Of a stretch of DNA of 42,726 nucleotides, positions 16,898 to 24,635 are shown piece after piece (the first letter of the stretch is position 1; each line of letters opens with the position of its first letter). The notes beneath the pieces are model-generated. The model was given only the letters and a program-made list of their open reading frames with translations, ran no database searches and was not told the origin of the DNA. This DNA comes from CAZCGA01 sp964498075 (GTDB lineage Bacteria > Desulfobacterota > Binatia > HRBIN30), in the NCBI GenBank assembly GCA_964498075.1, contig CAZCGA010000045.1:1-42726 (forward strand). The letters are read 5' to 3'. The position numbers and the translations under genes were made by a program.

Positions 16898-17653
16898 ATG
16901 TCAGAGCCGCTCGCTGGTAAGGTCGCGCTGGTCACCGGCGCCGCGCGGGGCATCGGCAACGCCATCGCCCGCAAGCTGGCGGCGGCGGGGTGCGACGTCG
17001 CGGTCAACTACTACAGCAGCCACGACCAAGCCGAGGCGTTGTGCGCGGATATCCGGGCGGCGGGACGGCGTGCCTGTGCGATTCAGGCGAGCGTCGCCAA
17101 CCCCGAGAGCGTGGGCGAGCTCTTCTCGGCCTTTCGCGAGCACTTCCCCCGCCTCGACATCCTCATCAGTAACGCCGCGAGCGGCGTCCTCCGGCCGGTG
17201 TTGGAGATGTCGCTCAAGCATTGGCGTTGGTGTCTGGAGACCAACGCCCTGGCGCTGCCTCTCCTCGCCCAGCACGCGGTGCAGCTGATGCCGGCCGGGG
17301 GTCGCATCATTGCCCTCACGAGCCTGGGCGCACAGCGTGCCATTCCCAGCTATGGCTTCGTCGGTGCGTCAAAGGCGGCCTTGGAATCGCTGGTCCGCAC
17401 GCTGGCGCTCGAGCTGGGACCGCGCGGCATTCGGGTCAACGCCGTGAGCGCCGGCGTCGTCGACACCGACGCGCTACGCGCGTTCGCAGATCACGATGCC
17501 CTGCTGGAGGCTTTCGCAGCGCGCGCGCCACTCGCTCCGCGTCTCAGCCCGGAAGCCGTCGCCGGCGCGGTGTATCTGCTGTGTCTCCCTGAGGCCGACA
17601 TGATCACCGGTCAGGCGCTGGTGGTCGACGGCGGCTTTTCGATCGTCGGCTGA
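16898..17653 (+). CDS. fabL: FabL-type enoyl-ACP reductase (SDR family)
   Basis: A 251-residue short-chain dehydrogenase. The NADPH-binding TGAARGIG is at residues 13-20. The active site is Y152-x6-K159 (YGFVGASK), the spacing of enoyl-ACP reductases FabI and FabL rather than the Y-x3-K of ketoreductases. NAASGVLRP, GAQR in the Ser-containing strand and the end DMITGQALVVDGG resemble Bacillus FabL (enoyl reductase III). It would reduce the trans-2-enoyl-ACP made by the dehydratase two genes down, giving saturated chains. MSEPLAG at 16898 is the conserved start, although AGGAG lies only two bases away; an in-frame ATG at 16808 would add 30 residues. It opens the fatty-acid locus and its stop overlaps the next start (TGATG). 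Confidence 0.85.
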   Translation: MSEPLAGKVALVTGAARGIGNAIARKLAAAGCDVAVNYYSSHDQAEALCADIRAAGRRACAIQASVANPESVGELFSAFREHFPRLDILISNAASGVLRPVLEMSLKHWRWCLETNALALPLLAQHAVQLMPAGGRIIALTSLGAQRAIPSYGFVGASKAALESLVRTLALELGPRGIRVNAVSAGVVDTDALRAFADHDALLEAFAARAPLAPRLSPEAVAGAVYLLCLPEADMITGQALVVDGGFSIVG

Positions 17654-18423
17654 TGGTGGACTTCCTCGCATCTGCATCCGGACTGACCGGCAAGACCGTG
17701 ATCGTCACCGGTGGCAGCCGCGGAATCGGGCGCGCCATCGTCGAGCTGCTCTGTGTCGCCGGCGCGCACGTCACGTTCTTCTACCGCGAGCGCACCGATG
17801 CCGCCGATGAGGTGGTCGCTGCGCAGCGCGCAGCCGGGCGTAGCGTCCATGCGGAGCAGGTCGATATCGCTGACGCGGCCGCATGCGACGCAGCCGTCGA
17901 GCGTGCGGCCGATCGCAACGGGCGCATCGACGTGCTGGTCAACAACGCCGGCATCATTCGCGACAACATCCTTGGTTTGCTGACCGATGACGACATCCGC
18001 AGCGTTCTTGCCACCAACGTGGGCGGCCTGTTCAACGTCACCCGCGCCGTGGTGCCTTTCATGATCAGTCAGCGGGCCGGCGTCATCGTCAACATCAGCT
18101 CCGTGGCCGCGGAGAAAGGCGGTCGCGGCCAGACGAACTACGCCGCCAGCAAGGGCGCCGTCGAGGCCTTCACGCGCGCGCTGGCCGTGGAGCTGGCGCC
18201 ACGCGGTATCCGCGTCAACGCGGTGGCTCCGGGAGTCATCGGCACTGAGATGTCCCACGATGTTCTGGAGCGCGCCGGCGACGCCGTCGCGGCGCGCATC
18301 CTCCTGCGTCGGCCCGGCACTCCTGAGGACGTTGCATACGCCACCTGGTTCCTCGCCTCGCCCTACGCCGCCTACATCACCGGCGAGGTGCTGCATGTGG
18401 ACGGCGGATTCAAGATGGGGTAG
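17653..18423 (+). CDS. fabG: 3-oxoacyl-ACP reductase (FabG)
   Basis: A 256-residue classical SDR for NADPH-dependent reduction of 3-oxoacyl-ACP. TGGSRGIG is at about residues 19-26, NNAGI in the centre, the catalytic Ser in NISSVAAEKG, Y163-x3-K167 (YAASK), and the C-terminal ITGEVLHVDGG. All the usual FabG landmarks are present, and the GxxMN-type RDN motif (IIRDN) after NNAG is typical of FabG. It overlaps the fabL stop by one base, and the carrier-protein gene begins ten bases after its own stop, so it belongs to the same unit. Confidence 0.92.
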   Translation: MVDFLASASGLTGKTVIVTGGSRGIGRAIVELLCVAGAHVTFFYRERTDAADEVVAAQRAAGRSVHAEQVDIADAAACDAAVERAADRNGRIDVLVNNAGIIRDNILGLLTDDDIRSVLATNVGGLFNVTRAVVPFMISQRAGVIVNISSVAAEKGGRGQTNYAASKGAVEAFTRALAVELAPRGIRVNAVAPGVIGTEMSHDVLERAGDAVAARILLRRPGTPEDVAYATWFLASPYAAYITGEVLHVDGGFKMG

Positions 18424-18432
18424 TCAGCAGAT

Positions 18433-18858
18433 ATGACCACCGAGATCACCCGAGACGACGTCCAAGCCGTTTTCCCGCGAGTCGCTGAGATCATGGCCGA
18501 CGCACTCGGCTGCGAGGCCGGGCTGTTGGAGCTCGACCTGCCCTTGATCGAGGGACTGGACGCCGAGTCGATCGATTTCCTCGACGTCATCTTCCGGCTT
18601 GAACGCGCCTTCAAGATCAAGATCCCGCGCGGCAAGGTTCTCGACGACGCCCGCGGCGAGCTGTCGGAGGCGGAGTTCGAGCACAAAGGCTGTCTGACGG
18701 AGGCGGGACTGGCCCGTCTGCGCAGCTATCTGGTGGAGGTTCCGCCGGAACGATTCCGCGCCCCGATGAAGGTTGCCGACGTGCCGCTCCTGTTCACGGT
18801 GGAGACGTTTTGTAGAGCCGTCATCCGAGCGCAGCGGACAGAGGCATCCGGCAGCTGA
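18433..18858 (+). CDS. AcpXL-like acyl carrier protein with long C-terminal extension
   Basis: A 141-residue carrier protein, against about 80 for standard AcpP. The phosphopantetheine site is Ser46 in LDAESIDFLDVIFRLE. What follows, RAFKIKIPRGK, then a 40-residue segment (ELSEAEFEHKG, LTEAGLARLRSYL), resembles the rhizobial AcpXL family (SLDFLDI...EFGIKIP...), the carrier for very-long-chain acyl residues of lipid A. Here the family-specific loop is followed by an extra helix region VADVPLLFTVETFCRAV. The start ATG has only a weak AGCAGA upstream. It sits between ketoreductase and dehydratase genes; the holo-ACP synthase domain encoded at the end of the locus is its likely modifier. Confidence 0.8.
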   Translation: MTTEITRDDVQAVFPRVAEIMADALGCEAGLLELDLPLIEGLDAESIDFLDVIFRLERAFKIKIPRGKVLDDARGELSEAEFEHKGCLTEAGLARLRSYLVEVPPERFRAPMKVADVPLLFTVETFCRAVIRAQRTEASGS

Positions 18859-18870
18859 AGGCGTCATCCA

Positions 18871-19692
18871 TTGAGCGCGCGCTTCAGCGCATACTCGTTC
18901 GTCGACCGGATCAGCGCTCTGGTGCCCGGCCGCTCGGCGCGCGGCCACTTCGCGATTCCGCGCGACCTCGAAGCCTTCTCGCCGTGTCTGGTGGCTGAAG
19001 CCATCGGGCAGCTCGCCGCCTGGGCAGCCATGGAGTGGATGGACTTTCAACGCCGCCCGCTGGCGGCGCTCGCGGGCGAGGTGCGCTTCATCACCGGCGC
19101 GGCTCCCGGCGACCTCCTGGACCTCGAGGTGGAGATCGACAGCCTGGACACCACCGCGGTCACCTATCGTGGCGCCGCCGCGGTTGCCGGCGTGCCGCGC
19201 GTTAAGCTGGCCGACTGTCTCGGCGCAATGCAGGCCATGGACGACTTCGACGACCCGGATGCCGCGCGACGCCATTTTGCTTTGCTGCGGGGCGCGGGCG
19301 CCGTGGTCGGGCGTTTTCGCCCGATCGACCCGCTTGCCACCAGCGTGCGCTCGATCGAGGTCGGGCATCGGCTCAACGCCGCGCTCACCGCTCCCGCGGC
19401 GGCGCCGTTCTTCGAAGACCACTTCCCCCGCAAGCCGGTCTTGCCCGCCACGTTGCTCGTCGACACCCAGGTTCGTCTGGCGCTGCAGATCTTCGAGCCC
19501 GGCGGCCGCTCGCTGCGGCCGACGGCGCTGCGCAACCTCAAGCAGCGTGCCTTCATCCTGCCCGGGCAGAGCATCGATCTCGACGCCGAAGTTCGATCGG
19601 AAGCCGACCGCTTCATCACCGTCGCTCTCACGGCAACCGGTGCCGGCAGGCGCGTGGCAACGGCGCGCCTCGAGATGGAGCGCGCCTCATGA
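18871..19692 (+). CDS. Tandem-hotdog 3-hydroxyacyl-ACP dehydratase
   Basis: A 273-residue protein made of two FabA/FabZ-like hotdog domains. The N-terminal half has FSPCLVAEAIGQLAAW, where E43 takes the acidic active-site place, but no His stands 14 residues before it (Ile29 is there; H26 is three residues off). The C-terminal half has FFEDHFPRKPVLPATLLVDT with H184 and D198 at the canonical 14-residue spacing. In FabA/FabZ dimers each site uses His from one protomer and Asp/Glu from the other, so the double domain probably forms a pseudo-dimer with one complete site (H184 with E43). The start is TTG at 18871. It overlaps the ketosynthase start by four bases (ATGA). Confidence 0.8.
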   Translation: MSARFSAYSFVDRISALVPGRSARGHFAIPRDLEAFSPCLVAEAIGQLAAWAAMEWMDFQRRPLAALAGEVRFITGAAPGDLLDLEVEIDSLDTTAVTYRGAAAVAGVPRVKLADCLGAMQAMDDFDDPDAARRHFALLRGAGAVVGRFRPIDPLATSVRSIEVGHRLNAALTAPAAAPFFEDHFPRKPVLPATLLVDTQVRLALQIFEPGGRSLRPTALRNLKQRAFILPGQSIDLDAEVRSEADRFITVALTATGAGRRVATARLEMERAS

Positions 19693-20990
19693 AGCCGTCG
19701 GCCGCACGCCGCCGCGTCGCCATTACCGGCCTCGGCCTGGTCACACCGTTGGGAACGGACGCCCACGGCACGTGGAAGGGCCTGCTGGACGGCCGCTTCG
19801 GTGTCACGCCGATCGGCAGCTTCGATGCGAGCGGCTTTCCGGTTCGCATCGCGGCAGAGGTGAAGGGGTTTGACGTCGGCGCCGTCATCGACGACCGCAA
19901 ATTGCTGAAGTTCGCCACGCGCCACGTCGGCTTCGCACTGGCCGCGGCGCAGGAAGCCGTGCGGGACGCCGGCGTCCAGCCGACCGTGGACACCGCCGCG
20001 CGTTGGGGCTGCGTCGCCGGCAGCGGCATGATGGGCGTCGAGTTCGACCGCCTCGCCGCCTTCCAGCAGGGGTGTGCGCCCACGGGTGAGCTCTCCGCCG
20101 AGAGCGTGTTTACCGACACCGAGGCCGGCGATCCGATCGCCTTCTGCCGCAGCCAGACGAACGCCGGCCTGGCGCTTCTCCTGCAACGGTTCGGCATCAC
20201 CGGCTACGCGAGCGCGCTGAACACGGCCTGCGCCTCGGGTGCACAAGCCGTCGGGCTCGGCTTGAAGCTGATCCGCCGCGGCACCGCCGACTACGTGCTG
20301 GCCGGTGGCTTCGACTCGATGGTCAACCCGGTCGGTTTGGCGGCCTTCTCCCTGCTCGGCGCCCTGTCGCCGGACAACGACGCGCCCGAGCGCGCGAGCC
20401 GCCCGTTCGATGCAACCCGCAACGGCTTCGTGCTCGGCGAGGGGGCCGGCTTCCTCGTCTTGGAGGAATGGACGCACGCGCGACGGCGCGGCGCCCGCAT
20501 CTACGCGGAGCTGGCCGGAGACGGCAACGCCCTGAGCTGCTACCGCATCACCGACTCGCACCCCTCAGGAGACGGACCCATTCAGGCCATGCGCCACGCG
20601 CTCGCCGATGCGCGGATCGCCCCATCCGCGGTCGACTACCTCAACGCACACGGCACCTCGACGCGGATGAACGATGCCGCCGAGTGCGCCGCCGTCCGCG
20701 CGGTGTTCGGCGCCGATGCCGATCGCGTCGCGGTCAGCTCGACGAAGGGCATGATGGGGCACCTCATCGCCGCAGCGGGCGCGGTCGAGGCTGCGGTGTG
20801 CGCGCTGGCGATCCATCATCAGATTGCGCCGGCAAACGCCACTCTGACGGAACCGGATCCGGACTGTGCCCTCGACTTCATCGTCGGCGCGCCGCGGCGG
20901 CGGTCGCTGCAGGTGGCGATGTCGAACTCATTCGGCTTCGGCGGCTCGAACAACTCGCTGATTCTGCGTCACCCGGACGCAGCCTCCTGA
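19689..20990 (+). CDS. Beta-ketoacyl-ACP synthase (FabF-like, complete active site)
   Basis: A 433-residue thiolase-fold condensing enzyme performing Claisen condensation of an acyl chain with malonyl-ACP. The catalytic triad is complete: C181 in NTACASG, H321 in NAHGTST and H358 in KGMMGHLIAAAG. The GFGGSNNSL loop closes the C-terminus, and RRRVAITGLGLVTPLG is the usual FabF start. Its neighbour is a ketosynthase homologue without the nucleophile, so the pair may act as a heterodimer as in type II polyketide KS-alpha/KS-beta or the FabF1XL/FabF2XL pair of rhizobia. The start overlaps the dehydratase stop. Confidence 0.92.
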   Translation: MKPSAARRRVAITGLGLVTPLGTDAHGTWKGLLDGRFGVTPIGSFDASGFPVRIAAEVKGFDVGAVIDDRKLLKFATRHVGFALAAAQEAVRDAGVQPTVDTAARWGCVAGSGMMGVEFDRLAAFQQGCAPTGELSAESVFTDTEAGDPIAFCRSQTNAGLALLLQRFGITGYASALNTACASGAQAVGLGLKLIRRGTADYVLAGGFDSMVNPVGLAAFSLLGALSPDNDAPERASRPFDATRNGFVLGEGAGFLVLEEWTHARRRGARIYAELAGDGNALSCYRITDSHPSGDGPIQAMRHALADARIAPSAVDYLNAHGTSTRMNDAAECAAVRAVFGADADRVAVSSTKGMMGHLIAAAGAVEAAVCALAIHHQIAPANATLTEPDPDCALDFIVGAPRRRSLQVAMSNSFGFGGSNNSLILRHPDAAS

Positions 20991-20998
20991 GGAAGCCT

Positions 20999-22297
20999 AT
21001 GGGAAGCCCGCCGCGCGTCCTGATCACCGGATCCGGCGCCGTCTGTGCCGCCGGTGACGCGCCCAATCGCATCTGGGACGCAGTGTGTAGCGGACGCACG
21101 GCCGTCGGCCCCATCCGTCAGTGGGACACCAACGGATGGCCACGATCCCTCGCCGGTGAAGTTGCCGACTTCAATGCACGGGCGCTGGTGCCTGATCGCA
21201 AAGTGCATAAGCTGCTCCGGCGCACCGATTTCTTTGGGGTCTACGCCGCCGAGCGCGCCATCGAAGCGGCCGCTCTGCAGGCACATCGCGCCGCTCTGGA
21301 CGAGGAGGAGGCGCAGCGCTTCGACGATCGCACCGGGATCTACGTCGGCTCGGGAGGCAGCGCGTACCAGAACCAGTACGACTTCCTCCCGTTGCTGCAC
21401 GCGAGCGCCGGGAACCTCCAGCGTTTCGGCCATGACTGCGAGGGCACGGTCGATCCGCTGTGGTTGCTAAGGACGCTGCCGAACAACGTCCTCTGCCATC
21501 TCGGCATCCGCCACGGATTCAAGGGACCGAACCTGTGCATCACCAATCATGGGGTCAGTGGCGCGCTGGCGATCGTCGAGGCCATGGCGGCGCTGCGCGC
21601 GGGCGAAGCGGACCGCGCCGTTGCCGTCGGCCACGACGCACCGATCGAGCCGCAGGTCCTCCGCTACTTCCACGCCCTGGACCTCCTTGCCGTTGATGCG
21701 CTCCGCCCCTTCGACGCCGGCCGCAGCGGCACCGTGATCGGCGAAGGTGCGGCCGCCGTGGTGGTGGAAACTGAGGCGTCGGCGACGGCGCGGGCTGCCG
21801 TCGTGCTCGGCGAAGTGCTCGGCGCGGGTTGTGCCGGCGACGCCCGCGGCGTCCTCGCGATCCGGCCAGACGGCGAGGGACTCGTGCATGCGATCACTCG
21901 CGCGCTCGAGGATGGCGGCATCACCGCGGCGGATGTCGGCATGATCGTCGCCCACGGCAATGGCACGCAGGACTCCGATGCCTCGGAGGCGTCCGCCATC
22001 CGCCGCGTCTTCGGCCGCACGCCGCCGCCGGTCACCGCACTCAAGTGGGCCTTCGGACATCTCATGGCCGCCGCGGGGACACTCGAAGCGGTGGTCGCGC
22101 TGGATGCCCTGCGCCATGGCGTCGTGCCGGGTGTCGCAACGCTGNNNNNNNNNNTCGACGCCGCGTGTGCAGAGCTGCCGATTTCGGCCGCGCCGCAACC
22201 AGTCCGCAGCGACATCGGGCTGGTGCTCAGTCGCGGCTTCGCGGGCATGAACGTCGCGCTCGTGCTGCGCGCTGCCGCGGCCGGAGGTGGGCGTTGA
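20999..22297 (+). CDS. Ketosynthase-like protein lacking the catalytic Cys (chain-length-factor-like)
   Basis: About 433 residues, homologous to the preceding ketosynthase over the whole length (RVLITGSGAVCAAG at the start, LSRGFAGMNVALVL at the end). At the nucleophile position the sequence is ITNHGVSGAL, so Gly185 replaces Cys. The two histidines are kept: H319 in VAHGNGT and H354 in KWAFGHLMAAAG. Loss of Cys alone is the pattern of KS-beta/chain length factor subunits, although those usually have Gln. It may set chain length in a heterodimer, or decarboxylate malonyl-ACP to prime synthesis. ATG at 20999 follows GAGGA. A 10-N gap at 22145-22154 lies near the C-terminus, with the frame kept. 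Confidence 0.88.
   Translation: MGSPPRVLITGSGAVCAAGDAPNRIWDAVCSGRTAVGPIRQWDTNGWPRSLAGEVADFNARALVPDRKVHKLLRRTDFFGVYAAERAIEAAALQAHRAALDEEEAQRFDDRTGIYVGSGGSAYQNQYDFLPLLHASAGNLQRFGHDCEGTVDPLWLLRTLPNNVLCHLGIRHGFKGPNLCITNHGVSGALAIVEAMAALRAGEADRAVAVGHDAPIEPQVLRYFHALDLLAVDALRPFDAGRSGTVIGEGAAAVVVETEASATARAAVVLGEVLGAGCAGDARGVLAIRPDGEGLVHAITRALEDGGITAADVGMIVAHGNGTQDSDASEASAIRRVFGRTPPPVTALKWAFGHLMAAAGTLEAVVALDALRHGVVPGVATLXXXXDAACAELPISAAPQPVRSDIGLVLSRGFAGMNVALVLRAAAAGGGR
22145..22154. other. Assembly gap (10 N)
   Basis: Ten N bases inside the ketosynthase-like gene. The frame is the same on both sides and the protein continues plausibly, so little sequence is likely missing. Confidence 0.95.
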
Positions 22298-23529
22298 GCC
22301 CTGAGGCGCGCGCACACAGCCGCTGCGGGATCGACATCGTCGACGTGGCGCGCATCGAACGCCTGCTGCGCGACACGCCGCAGGAGGGCCTGCTGCAAGT
22401 GTTCTCCGCGGAGGAGCTGCGCGACGCCGGCGAGGGCCCCGCACGTCCCGCCCGCCTCGCAGCACGGTTCGCCGCCAAGGAGGCGTGCCTCAAGTTGTTC
22501 CCGCGCGAGACCGCGCTCGGCCTGATTGGTCCCGCCGACTTCGCCGTCGTGCACGACGGCTACGGCGCCCCGCACGTGCGGTGCAGCGCCCGCGCCGCCA
22601 ACGCCCTTGGCCGGCACCGTCTGGACGGCATCGCGCTGTCGCTGTCGCACGATCACACCCACGCCACGGCCGTTGCCATCGCCGAGCCGGGGCAGACCGC
22701 AACACCGCTGGTCGGGAAACTGCTCTACCACCTGCTGCCGATCCGGCGACGCGTCATGCACGCGAATCTTCGGCGCGTGTTTGGCGATTCCGTGCCCGAT
22801 GCCGAGATCACCCGCCTCGCTCAGGCACATTACGCGCACTTGGCGCGCTGCGCTGTCGAGATCATCGGCTTCTCCTGGCTTCCGGCACCCGCACGAGCGG
22901 CGTTCGTCCGCGTCGAGAACAAGGAGGCCTGCATCCGCGCGCACGCCCGGGGGAAGGGCGTGTTGTTGCTGACCGGGCACTTCGGCAACTGGGAGATTGC
23001 CACGGTTGGCGGCATCGCGCAGTTCCCCGAGTACCGCGGACAGTTCCACTTCGTGCGCCGGGCGCTCCATCCGCGCTGGCTTGACGATCTGGTCGCCCGC
23101 CGCTTTCGCACCGCCGGCCTGGGCGTGCTGCCGCGCCGAGGCACCTTGGATGCCGTTCTGGACCGGCTGGCGGCGGGGGACACCGTGGTGTTCCCATTCG
23201 ACCAGCATGCCGCGAACCGCGACGGCGTGCGCGTCGACTTCTTCGGACACCCGGCGTCCACGTCCCGCAGCCTGGCGCTGCTGGCGCTGACCAGCGGCGC
23301 AGCGGTTGTTCCCGCCAGCAGTTGGAGAGAGTCGCCCGGCCGACACGTGCTGCGCTTCGAAGCGGCGTTGCCGCTCATCGAGCACGATGATCCTGACGCG
23401 GCAATCCGCCTCAACACACGCGCCTACAACGCCGCGCTCGAAGGTTTGGTGCTGCGCCACCCGCAGCAGTGGTTCTGGCTGCATCGGCGGTGGAAGGATC
23501 CGAGCACGGCACCTGCGAAGACCAGCTGA
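22294..23529 (+). CDS. Fusion of holo-ACP synthase (AcpS) and LpxL/HtrB-type lipid acyltransferase
   Basis: One 411-residue polypeptide with two enzymes. Residues 10-130 are an AcpS-type 4'-phosphopantetheinyl transferase: CGIDIVDVARIE with metal ligand D14, then FSAEEL and ARFAAKEACLK with E63, and ALSLSHDHTHATAVAI at the end. Residues 140-405 are an LpxL/HtrB-like acyltransferase: KLLYHLLPIRRRVMHANLRRVFG, the catalytic HX4E motif H229-FGNW-E234, PFDQHAANRDGVRVDFFG and the C-terminal WFWLHRRWK. The frame is uninterrupted between them. The TTG start at 22294 has GGAGG six bases upstream and overlaps the previous stop. The N-terminal hydrophobic anchor of stand-alone LpxL is replaced by the AcpS domain. 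Inferred job: activate the locus carrier protein and pass its finished acyl chain to a membrane lipid. Confidence 0.88.
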   Translation: MSPEARAHSRCGIDIVDVARIERLLRDTPQEGLLQVFSAEELRDAGEGPARPARLAARFAAKEACLKLFPRETALGLIGPADFAVVHDGYGAPHVRCSARAANALGRHRLDGIALSLSHDHTHATAVAIAEPGQTATPLVGKLLYHLLPIRRRVMHANLRRVFGDSVPDAEITRLAQAHYAHLARCAVEIIGFSWLPAPARAAFVRVENKEACIRAHARGKGVLLLTGHFGNWEIATVGGIAQFPEYRGQFHFVRRALHPRWLDDLVARRFRTAGLGVLPRRGTLDAVLDRLAAGDTVVFPFDQHAANRDGVRVDFFGHPASTSRSLALLALTSGAAVVPASSWRESPGRHVLRFEAALPLIEHDDPDAAIRLNTRAYNAALEGLVLRHPQQWFWLHRRWKDPSTAPAKTS

Positions 23530-23573
23530 GCTTGGGCTTCCAACCCGCTCCTTTGGGCCGTATAAGAGGCCGC

Positions 23574-24563
23574 ATGAATCTCGGACAGATGGCGTTGAGC
23601 CTACCGGTTCCTCCCGATGTGCCCGCCTGTCTCGACTGGGCACGCCGCGCCGAGGATCTCGGTTATGAAAGCATCTGGATCGCGGAGACGGGTGGCCCGG
23701 ACCCTTTCGTCCTGGCAGGAACGGTCGCGCAGGTCACGCGACGAGCGCGCATCGGCTTGGCGGTGTCGCCGGTCTACATCCGCACGCCGGCGACCATTGC
23801 GGCCGCGTCGGGAACCGTGGCGCAGCTGGCGCCGGGCCGTTTCATCCTCGGCCTCGGGGCGTCCAGCCACGCCATCGTGGAAAACTGGCACGGCGTGCCG
23901 TTCCGCAAGCCGCTGACGCGCGTGCGTGAGACGGTCACCACGGTGCGCGCCATGCTGGCCGGCGAGAAGGTCAAGCTCGACGGCGTGACGCTGCGGACCC
24001 ATGGGTTCCGGCTGATGGTGCCTCCACCCGCCCTCGTACCGATCTATCTCGGCGCGCTGCGTCCGCCCATGCTCGAGCTCGCCGGCGAAGTCGGCGACGG
24101 CGTCGCCGTCAATCTGTTCCCCGCCGACGCACTACCCAAGATGATCGAGCATGTCGCCATCGGTGCGCGCCGCGCCGGCAAGGATCCGCAACGGATCGAG
24201 GTCGTCTGCCGCCAGCAAATCCTGGTGACCGACGACAAGCCGGCGGCACGTGAGCTGTTCCGCGCCGCGCTCACCGGTTACTTCGCGACACCGGTCTACA
24301 ACAAGTTCGCCGCCTGGTACGGCTTCGAGGAGGAGGCCGCGCTGATCGCCAAGGGCTTCCAGAGCGGCGACCGCGAGCTGACCCGCAAGGGCATGACCGA
24401 CCGCTTCGTCGACAGCATCGCCATCTTCGGCCCGCTCGCCGAGTGCCGCGAGCGCATCGCCGCCTACGTCGCCGCCGGCGTCACCACCACGATCGTCAGC
24501 CCGCTGACCTTCGACCCGGAAGCGATCCGCCGCACCATCAAAGGGCTGGCACCGCAGGCGTAA
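23574..24563 (+). CDS. Luciferase-like (LLM class) F420/FMN-dependent oxidoreductase
   Basis: A 329-residue bacterial-luciferase-fold TIM barrel. ALSLPVPPDVPACLDWARRAEDLGYESIWIAE, the IGLAVSPVYIRTPATIAAA strand-helix, LAPGRFILGLGASS and PIYLGALRPPMLELAGEVGDG are typical of the methylene-tetrahydromethanopterin-reductase-like branch, many of which use coenzyme F420. The substrate is unknown. ATG at 23574 follows AAGAGG. The gene starts 45 bases after the acyltransferase fusion in the same direction, so it may or may not belong to the fatty-acid unit; nothing in it indicates a lipid role. Confidence 0.85.
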   Translation: MNLGQMALSLPVPPDVPACLDWARRAEDLGYESIWIAETGGPDPFVLAGTVAQVTRRARIGLAVSPVYIRTPATIAAASGTVAQLAPGRFILGLGASSHAIVENWHGVPFRKPLTRVRETVTTVRAMLAGEKVKLDGVTLRTHGFRLMVPPPALVPIYLGALRPPMLELAGEVGDGVAVNLFPADALPKMIEHVAIGARRAGKDPQRIEVVCRQQILVTDDKPAARELFRAALTGYFATPVYNKFAAWYGFEEEAALIAKGFQSGDRELTRKGMTDRFVDSIAIFGPLAECRERIAAYVAAGVTTTIVSPLTFDPEAIRRTIKGLAPQA

Positions 24564-24613
24564 GGGGAGCAGGCGGTTCCGTTTGGGGGAAAAGCGCGAT
24601 TGTATTTTCAGAC

Positions 24614-24630
24614 GATGTATGACATACATC
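24614..24630. promoter_or_regulatory. Palindromic operator of the VapBC pair
   Basis: A perfect inverted repeat, GATGTATG-A-CATACATC, ends five bases before the antitoxin ATG. It sits in a locally AT-rich stretch (TTGTATTTTCAG at 24600-24611) where the promoter must lie. Ribbon-helix-helix antitoxins autorepress by binding such repeats, alone or with the toxin. Confidence 0.65.
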
Positions 24631-24635
24631 GCACC

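Noticed and set aside
16898..23529. Aryl polyene cluster
   Set aside because: No ammonia-lyase, thioesterase, glycosyltransferase or LolA/exporter genes are present, the carrier resembles AcpXL, and an enoyl reductase is encoded, which would give saturated chains.
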